64,000 bases of DNA from Kribbella soli (GTDB lineage: Bacteria; Actinomycetota; Actinomycetes; Propionibacteriales; Kribbellaceae): NCBI RefSeq assembly GCF_004331345.1, contig NZ_SJJZ01000001.1, positions 1,364,001 through 1,428,000 on the forward strand, given 5' to 3'. Below the pieces are notes generated by a model. The model was not told where the DNA came from, did not search any database, and worked only from the letters and a program-made list of their open reading frames with translations. The position numbers were made by a program, and so were the translations under genes. Shown piece after piece: positions 59,903 to 64,000 of the stretch (its first letter is position 1; every line of letters starts with the position of its first letter).

Positions 59903-61033
59903 TTAGAAGAAGACGCTGCGGCGTTGCATGAGGAGGGTGTAGAGGGTCTGCTGGATGGTTTCGCGGACCTGGTCGGTGACGTTGAAGACCAGCATCGGGT
60001 CGTCGGCGGCGCCGTCGGGGAAGTCGTCGGTGCGGATCGGTTCGCCGAACTCGATCAGCCACTTGGACGGCAGCGGGATCAGGCCGAGCGGCCCCAGCAG
60101 CGGGAAGAACGGCGTGATCGGGATGTACGGGACGCCCAGCAACCGCGCCAGCGACGCGATGTTGCCGACCAGCGGATAGATCTCCTCGGCGCCCACGATC
60201 GAGCACGGCACGATCGGTACGCCGGTCCGCATCGCCGCGCTGACGAACCCGCCGCGCCCGAAGCGCTGCAGCTTGTACCGCTCGGCGAACGGCTTCCCGA
60301 GCCCCTTGAAACCCTCCGGCCAGACACCGACCAGGTTTCCCTGCCGAAGCAGCCGCTCGGCGTCGTCGTTGTTCGCGAGCGTCGCACCGCCCTTGCGGGA
60401 CAGTTCACCGACGAACGGCGTCTGGAACACCAGGTCCGCGGCGAGCGTGCGCAGCGGCCGGCCGGTGTGGTCCGCGACGACCACCTGGGTGACGAGCCCG
60501 TCGAGCGGCATGGTGCCGGAGTGGTTCGCGACGATCAGGGCGCTGCCGTCGGTCGGGATGTTCTCGATCCCGCGGACCTCGACCCGGAACCACTTCTCCA
60601 CCATCGGACGCAGCATCGGCAGCAGCACCTGGTCGGTCAGGTCGGAGTCGTACCCGAACTCGTCGAGCTCGTACTCTCCGGTCAACCGCCGGCGCAGGAA
60701 CGCCAGCCACTCGGCAACCCGCCGCTCCCCGTCCTCCCCGAACAGCCCTCGAACCGCCGTCTCGAGCCCCGCGAAGTCGAAAGCAGCAGGCGCCTCGGGC
60801 CCATCAACATCCGGTACGGCGCCAACCGGCTCGACCGGCGTCTCGCCAGCCCGCCGGCCCGCCGCAGAACGTTCGGCGCCGGTGTCTGCTCCCTCGTCGC
60901 CGCGGCCCTTCTTCTTCCCGCGACCGCCCGGTCCCGCGAGAGCGCGAGCCGCGGCCGAGGGCGTCGTACGACGTCCGCTCCCCCGGCCCGGTCGGCCGCC
61001 GGAACCGATCGGGATCACGTCCGCGTCAGCCAC
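59903..61033 (-). CDS. Lysophospholipid acyltransferase family protein (PlsC-like)
   Basis: 376 residues. A disordered basic/Gly-rich N-terminus of about 75 residues precedes the acyltransferase domain with HxxxxD in VANHSGTMPLDG, the GVWPEGFKGLGKPF acceptor motif, and IVPCSIVGAEE. It probably transfers acyl groups to a glycerolipid at the membrane. It overlaps the epimerase gene by 8 bases. The order bS22, epimerase, acyltransferase is also found in mycobacteria (Rv0500B, Rv0501, Rv0502). Confidence 0.88.
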   Translation of the reverse strand: MADADVIPIGSGGRPGRGSGRRTTPSAAARALAGPGGRGKKKGRGDEGADTGAERSAAGRRAGETPVEPVGAVPDVDGPEAPAAFDFAGLETAVRGLFGEDGERRVAEWLAFLRRRLTGEYELDEFGYDSDLTDQVLLPMLRPMVEKWFRVEVRGIENIPTDGSALIVANHSGTMPLDGLVTQVVVADHTGRPLRTLAADLVFQTPFVGELSRKGGATLANNDDAERLLRQGNLVGVWPEGFKGLGKPFAERYKLQRFGRGGFVSAAMRTGVPIVPCSIVGAEEIYPLVGNIASLARLLGVPYIPITPFFPLLGPLGLIPLPSKWLIEFGEPIRTDDFPDGAADDPMLVFNVTDQVRETIQQTLYTLLMQRRSVFF

Positions 61034-62033
61034 GCAACGCCCCCAGGCCCGCGGAGAGCAAGCTGGACACCCGGCTCATCGCGCCGGTCCCGAGCGATCG
61101 CCGGAAGTCGTCGAACGCCTCCGCGGTCGAGTACTTCGGCTCGAATCCGAACTCGGTCCGCATCCGCGTCGTGTCCACACCCCGACCGTAGGTCAGGAAG
61201 GTGATCTGGTCCGGTGAGAAGTCCGCCAGCCGGGCTCGCCGTACGGCGGCCGCGGTGCTGGACGCGGTGAACGAAGGCAGCCGCAGCGTCGGCCGCCCGA
61301 GGCGGCGGATCGCCTGGGACAGCGAGAGCACGCCGTCACCGGCCAGGTTGAAGGTCCCGGGGAGGTCGTTCACGGTCGCGTGGTGGATCGCCTCGACGCC
61401 GTCGTCCTCGTGCAGGAACTGCAGGCGGGCGTCGTACCCGAACACCGTCGGGACGACCGGCATCGCGAAGTAGCGCGTGATCGGGGAATCGGTCTTGGGA
61501 CCGATCCAGTTCGCCATCCGGAGTGTGCTGACGCAGACGTCGGGGCGACGCCGGGCGAAGCCCCGCACGTAGCCCTCGACCTCGACCGCGTCCTTGCTCA
61601 GTCCGTGGTGATGGATCGCCCGCGGCGCCATCTCCTCGGTGAACATCGCCGGGTCCCGCGCGCCCGCGCCGTACACCGTGGTGGACGACTTCACCACCAG
61701 CTTGGCCACGCCGGGCGCCTTCTGGCAGGCGGCGAGCAGCTGCATGGTGCCGATGACGTTGATCTCCTTCATCGACGACCGGCCACCGGCGCTGCCGGGA
61801 GTGGCGACGACGCCGGTGTGGACGACCGTGTCCACGTCCTCAGCGGCGATCACCTTGGCGATCACCGGGTTACGAATATCGGCCCGGACGAACCGGACCC
61901 GCCCGAGCTCCGCACGCGGCGGAACCACATCGACACCGAGAACAGTGCCGATCGACGGGTCCTCAGCCAGTCTGCGGGCACAGCGAGCACCGGCGTCCCT
62001 CGAGACGCCGGTCACCATCACCACCTGTGCCAC
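61026..62033 (-). CDS. NAD-dependent epimerase/dehydratase family protein
   Basis: 335 residues from a GTG at 62033, with a G-rich ribosome site 6 bases upstream; a TTG at 62039 is an alternative. The extended SDR fold shows an N-terminal VVMVTGVSRDAGARCARRL in place of the usual GxxGxxG pattern, with VLGVDVVPP after it, and VHTGVVATPGSAGG. The usual YxxxK is not obvious (a serine-rich KSSTTVYGAGARD lies in its place). The substrate may be a nucleotide sugar, but the divergent motif leaves this open. Confidence 0.85.
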   Translation of the reverse strand: MAQVVMVTGVSRDAGARCARRLAEDPSIGTVLGVDVVPPRAELGRVRFVRADIRNPVIAKVIAAEDVDTVVHTGVVATPGSAGGRSSMKEINVIGTMQLLAACQKAPGVAKLVVKSSTTVYGAGARDPAMFTEEMAPRAIHHHGLSKDAVEVEGYVRGFARRRPDVCVSTLRMANWIGPKTDSPITRYFAMPVVPTVFGYDARLQFLHEDDGVEAIHHATVNDLPGTFNLAGDGVLSLSQAIRRLGRPTLRLPSFTASSTAAAVRRARLADFSPDQITFLTYGRGVDTTRMRTEFGFEPKYSTAEAFDDFRRSLGTGAMSRVSSLLSAGLGALRG

Positions 62034-62070
62034 GAGCAACCCCCAGCCGGACCGGGCGCGGCAGAACGGA

Positions 62071-62172
62071 CTACTTGCCGAGCTTGCGGCGCTGCACCCG
62101 CGTCTTCTTCAGCAGCTTGCGGTGCTTCTTCTTCGCCATACGCTTACGGCGCTTCTTGATTACGGAACCCAC
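62071..62172 (-). CDS. Ribosomal small-subunit protein bS22 (AURKAIP1/COX24 domain), 33 residues
   Basis: 33 residues from a GTG at 62172: [20 protein letters not shown] and then [13 protein letters not shown]. It is almost entirely Lys/Arg, as in the tiny actinobacterial ribosomal protein bS22 that binds 16S rRNA. GGATG lies upstream. It is easily missed because of its size. It is divergent from the methyltransferase and first in the epimerase-acyltransferase run, as in mycobacteria. Confidence 0.9.
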   Translation of the reverse strand: MGSVIKKRRKRMAKKKHRKLLKKTRVQRRKLGK

Positions 62173-62282
62173 GTCGGACCATCCAAACTCAAAGAGAACG
62201 TCGGCAAAGCTTACCCGTAGGTCACTGTCCCGACCTAAAGGAGGCTGCACCAGTAGACTGGGACCCTACCTGGGGAGGCTGG

Positions 62283-62945
62283 ATGCGGGCTCGGTACGAC
62301 GGTCTGGCGCAGTGGTACGACGAACGATTCGTGGAGGATGCGGAGCCACACCAGCCCGGTCTGCTCGAGTTGCTCGGCCCCGGTTCCGGCCCTTGTCTGG
62401 ACATCGGCTGCGGCACCGGACGGAACTTCGAGTCCATCAGGGCCAGCGGGCGCACCCCGGTCGGGCTGGACTTCTCGATCGATCAACTGCGCCGCGCTCG
62501 GATGCGCACCAGCGGCCCATTGCTGCACGGTGACGCGGCGGTCCTTCCGTTCGCCGACGCGTCCTTCGACACCGCGATCACGCTGTGGATCTCCACGGAT
62601 GTGGACGACTTCGGCGCGGTCCTGTCGGAGGCGGCGCGGGTACTGCGGCCCGGCGGTGTGCTGGTCGCGTACGGCGTGCACCCGTGCTTCAACGGCCCGC
62701 ATGTCGTCTATGAAGAGGACGGTCGCCGGACGGTGCACCCGACGTACCGTCAGTCGGGTTGGCACACCGACTCGCCGTGGTGGAGTGAGGACGGGATTCG
62801 CCGTCGGATCGGCATGTCCCACCTCACCCTGGCCGAGTACCTGAACGTCATCATCAGGAGCGGTCTGGTCACGGAGCGATTCGAAGAACCTGCAGGTCAC
62901 GACATCCCCCACGCCTTGGCCTTCCGCGCCCGCCGCCCAGCCTGA
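62283..62945 (+). CDS. Class I SAM-dependent methyltransferase
   Basis: 220 residues. Motif I is CLDIGCGTGRNFESIRASG, followed by VGLDFSIDQLRRAR (acidic end of strand 2), HGDAAVLPFADASFDTAIT and VLRPGGVLVAYGVHP. This is the Methyltransf_11/25-type fold. GGGGAGG lies 2-8 bases before the ATG, within a short leader. The substrate is unknown. It is a single gene convergent with the acetyltransferase. Confidence 0.9.
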   Translation: MRARYDGLAQWYDERFVEDAEPHQPGLLELLGPGSGPCLDIGCGTGRNFESIRASGRTPVGLDFSIDQLRRARMRTSGPLLHGDAAVLPFADASFDTAITLWISTDVDDFGAVLSEAARVLRPGGVLVAYGVHPCFNGPHVVYEEDGRRTVHPTYRQSGWHTDSPWWSEDGIRRRIGMSHLTLAEYLNVIIRSGLVTERFEEPAGHDIPHALAFRARRPA

Positions 62946-62962
62946 GGTTGTCGGAGGTTCCT

Positions 62963-63463
62963 TTACCAGGCGAGGTGTTCCCAGGTGAACAGGGTCAGTT
63001 CGCGTCCTTTGTCCACCACCTGCTCCGGCGGCAGGTCGGTCAGGCGGTAGCCAGCCGCCTGCGCCACCGCGGAGCTCGCTGCGTTGTCCGGCTCGATCTC
63101 GAGAATCACCCGCGGCAGGCCGGCCGTTTCGTGCGCGTAGGCAGTCAACAGCTTCAGCGCCCGCGCTCCGAGACGCTGGCCGCGGTGCGCCGGTCCGATC
63201 GCATACCCGAGCGAACCCGTTGTGAGGTTGAGCATGACCTCGCCGAGTGGCTGCACACCGTCCGTGGTGATCGCCAACTGGAGCCTGTCCTTCGCCTGGC
63301 GCGCGTTCTCGACGTACTCCGTCGCGACGGCGAGGTCGAAGGGGGACTTCAGCGGCGTCCAGTACGCCACGTCTGGGTCGTCGAACAATTCGACCATCGC
63401 CGGCACGTCCGCCGGCTCCCAGGCGCGTAGCACCAGCCCGTCGGCGACCACTCGTGCTGTCAT
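62963..63463 (-). CDS. GNAT family N-acetyltransferase
   Basis: 166 residues. LVLRAWEPADVPAMVELFDD is the typical RimJ/RimL-type N-terminus, and the acetyl-CoA loop is IGPAHRGQRLGARALKLL. The later ILEIEPDNAASSAVAQAAGY completes the fold. It probably acetylates an amine on a protein, peptide or small molecule; the acceptor is not evident. It is followed upstream by the small exported peptide gene on the same strand. Confidence 0.9.
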   Translation of the reverse strand: MTARVVADGLVLRAWEPADVPAMVELFDDPDVAYWTPLKSPFDLAVATEYVENARQAKDRLQLAITTDGVQPLGEVMLNLTTGSLGYAIGPAHRGQRLGARALKLLTAYAHETAGLPRVILEIEPDNAASSAVAQAAGYRLTDLPPEQVVDKGRELTLFTWEHLAW

Positions 63464-63487
63464 GCAGTCAGCATCTCAGGCAGCATC

Positions 63488-63661
63488 TCAGGCAGCTTTG
63501 CGGACGGCGACCGGGACGACCGGCTTGGTGAGGACGGCCAGGTGCGGCGTGGCGGTCTTCGTGGTGGTGCTCGCGTAGGCGGCGGGAGTGAAGGCGACGG
63601 CGGCCAGGCCGAGGGTCGCAATGGTGCCTACGGCAACGGTCTTGACGATTCGGATCGGCAT
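63488..63661 (-). CDS. Small exported peptide, 57 residues
   Basis: A near-ideal ribosome site, GAAGGAGG, lies 6 bases before the ATG. The product has a signal peptide (MPIRIVKTVAVGTIATLGLA to TPAAYA, about 30 residues) and a mature part of 27 residues rich in Thr, Val, Pro and Lys (TTTKTATPHLAVLTKPVV then PVAVRKAA). It has no cysteine. No family is recognised. It is 24 bases upstream of the acetyltransferase gene, so the two may be co-transcribed. A 12-base tandem duplication (CAGCATCTCAGG) lies over its stop. Confidence 0.7.
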   Translation of the reverse strand: MPIRIVKTVAVGTIATLGLAAVAFTPAAYASTTTKTATPHLAVLTKPVVPVAVRKAA

Positions 63662-63764
63662 CGGAAGCCTCCTTCAGGTTGGTGATTCCATCCTGATCGC
63701 GCGGTCTGCGACAGTCCTGCCAGATTCCTGGGAGTCGGCTGGGACTGCGAGGTAGCGTGGAGAA

Positions 63765-63980
63765 ATGGCCTATGTGCTGTTTCTCGCTGGACTCGCCGTA
63801 GTGCTCGCGGGGCTGACCTGGTTCGCCTCGTGGGCGAGGCGCCACGGTCGCGGGTCCGGGATGGCCGGCGCTCTCGCGGCGTACGAAGAGGCGTACCGGA
63901 CGACGGCACACCAGTCGCACCACGAGTTGCGGCAGCAGGCCGACCGGAAGTCCGAGAGCGGTTCTCCGGACGACCTTTAG
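63765..63980 (+). CDS. Small single-helix membrane protein
   Basis: 71 residues. One membrane helix (AYVLFLAGLAVVLAGLTWFA) is followed by an Arg/Gly-rich and then polar, Gln/Ser-rich tail. No family is recognised. TAGCGT lies 6 bases before the ATG and there is no ribosome site at proper distance, so the mRNA may be leaderless. It is divergent from the exported peptide gene and its stop overlaps a minus-strand stop codon at the window edge. Confidence 0.65.
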   Translation: MAYVLFLAGLAVVLAGLTWFASWARRHGRGSGMAGALAAYEEAYRTTAHQSHHELRQQADRKSESGSPDDL

Positions 63981-64000
63981 CGCAGGTAGTCGGCGATCGG
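63977..64000 (-). CDS. Possible 3' end of a gene running off the right edge
   Basis: A TAA at 63977-63979 on the minus strand ends a frame reading PIADYLR. It is convergent and overlapping with the small membrane protein gene. Only 7 codons are visible, so this rests on the arrangement alone. Confidence 0.3.
   Translation of the reverse strand, partial: PIADYLR

Overview
The window is high-GC DNA with a strong G/C bias at third codon positions, frequent GTG and TTG starts, and many genes joined by ATGA or TGATG overlaps. Gene content (rex-hemA-hemC-hemD-hemB, a BldN-like sigma factor, the actinobacterial ccsB/resB/ccdA set, bS22, an F420-type LLM oxidoreductase) points firmly to Actinomycetota. 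A soil saprophyte of the Nocardioidaceae/Kribbellaceae type (for example Kribbella) fits best, but the genus is an inference. No transposase, integrase, tRNA, rRNA or CRISPR array was seen.

Layout. (1) 1-1.04 kb: a TetR regulator and the start of a DHA2-type efflux pump, with a palindromic operator upstream. (2) 1.16-7.3 kb, minus strand: a cytochrome c biogenesis and heme block (DUF4229, ccsB, resB, ccdA, TlpA lipoprotein, histidine phosphatase, hemL). (3) 7.5-33.3 kb: accessory genes, including a secreted lytic transglycosylase, two secreted subtilase-type proteases, a GH3 glycosidase, an aldose epimerase, a two-component system next to a CPBP protease, a P450, a DUF2637-like membrane protein, a phosphotransferase and an orphan histidine kinase. 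(4) 33.5-48.3 kb: a carbohydrate-utilisation locus with two complete ATPase-less CUT1 ABC transporters arranged around two Tat-exported, poorly classified enzymes, with a LacI regulator, an FAD oxidoreductase, a Gfo/Idh dehydrogenase and a DUF6807 protein. (5) 48.3-49.5 kb: an orphan SUKH-type protein and a RibD/DHFR-like reductase. (6) 49.7-57.1 kb, minus strand: rex-hemA-hemC-hemD-hemB, with a glutaredoxin and an acyl-CoA synthetase upstream. (7) 57.4-62.2 kb: a BldN-like sigma factor and its DUF5667 partner, a 500-base repeat-rich non-coding stretch, then acyltransferase, epimerase and the 33-residue bS22. (8) 62.3-64 kb: methyltransferase, GNAT acetyltransferase, a small exported peptide and a small membrane protein.

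How it fits together. Blocks 2 and 6 are two parts of one heme/cytochrome c programme; in mycobacteria hemB and hemL lie much closer, whereas here about 42 kb of mostly secreted and carbohydrate-related genes lie between them. The catabolic genes show repeated LacI-type control. The LacI gene of block 4 and the GH3 gene each have a promoter bracketed by two palindromes 65-66 bp apart, and the first transporter operon has a classic AAGCGCTT operator just before its first gene. The best candidate for something undescribed is the 33.5-48.3 kb locus with its back-to-back Tat-exported toroid-like proteins. A subtilase-like protein with Glu in place of the catalytic His, and the structured repeat region at 59.4-59.9 kb, also deserve attention.
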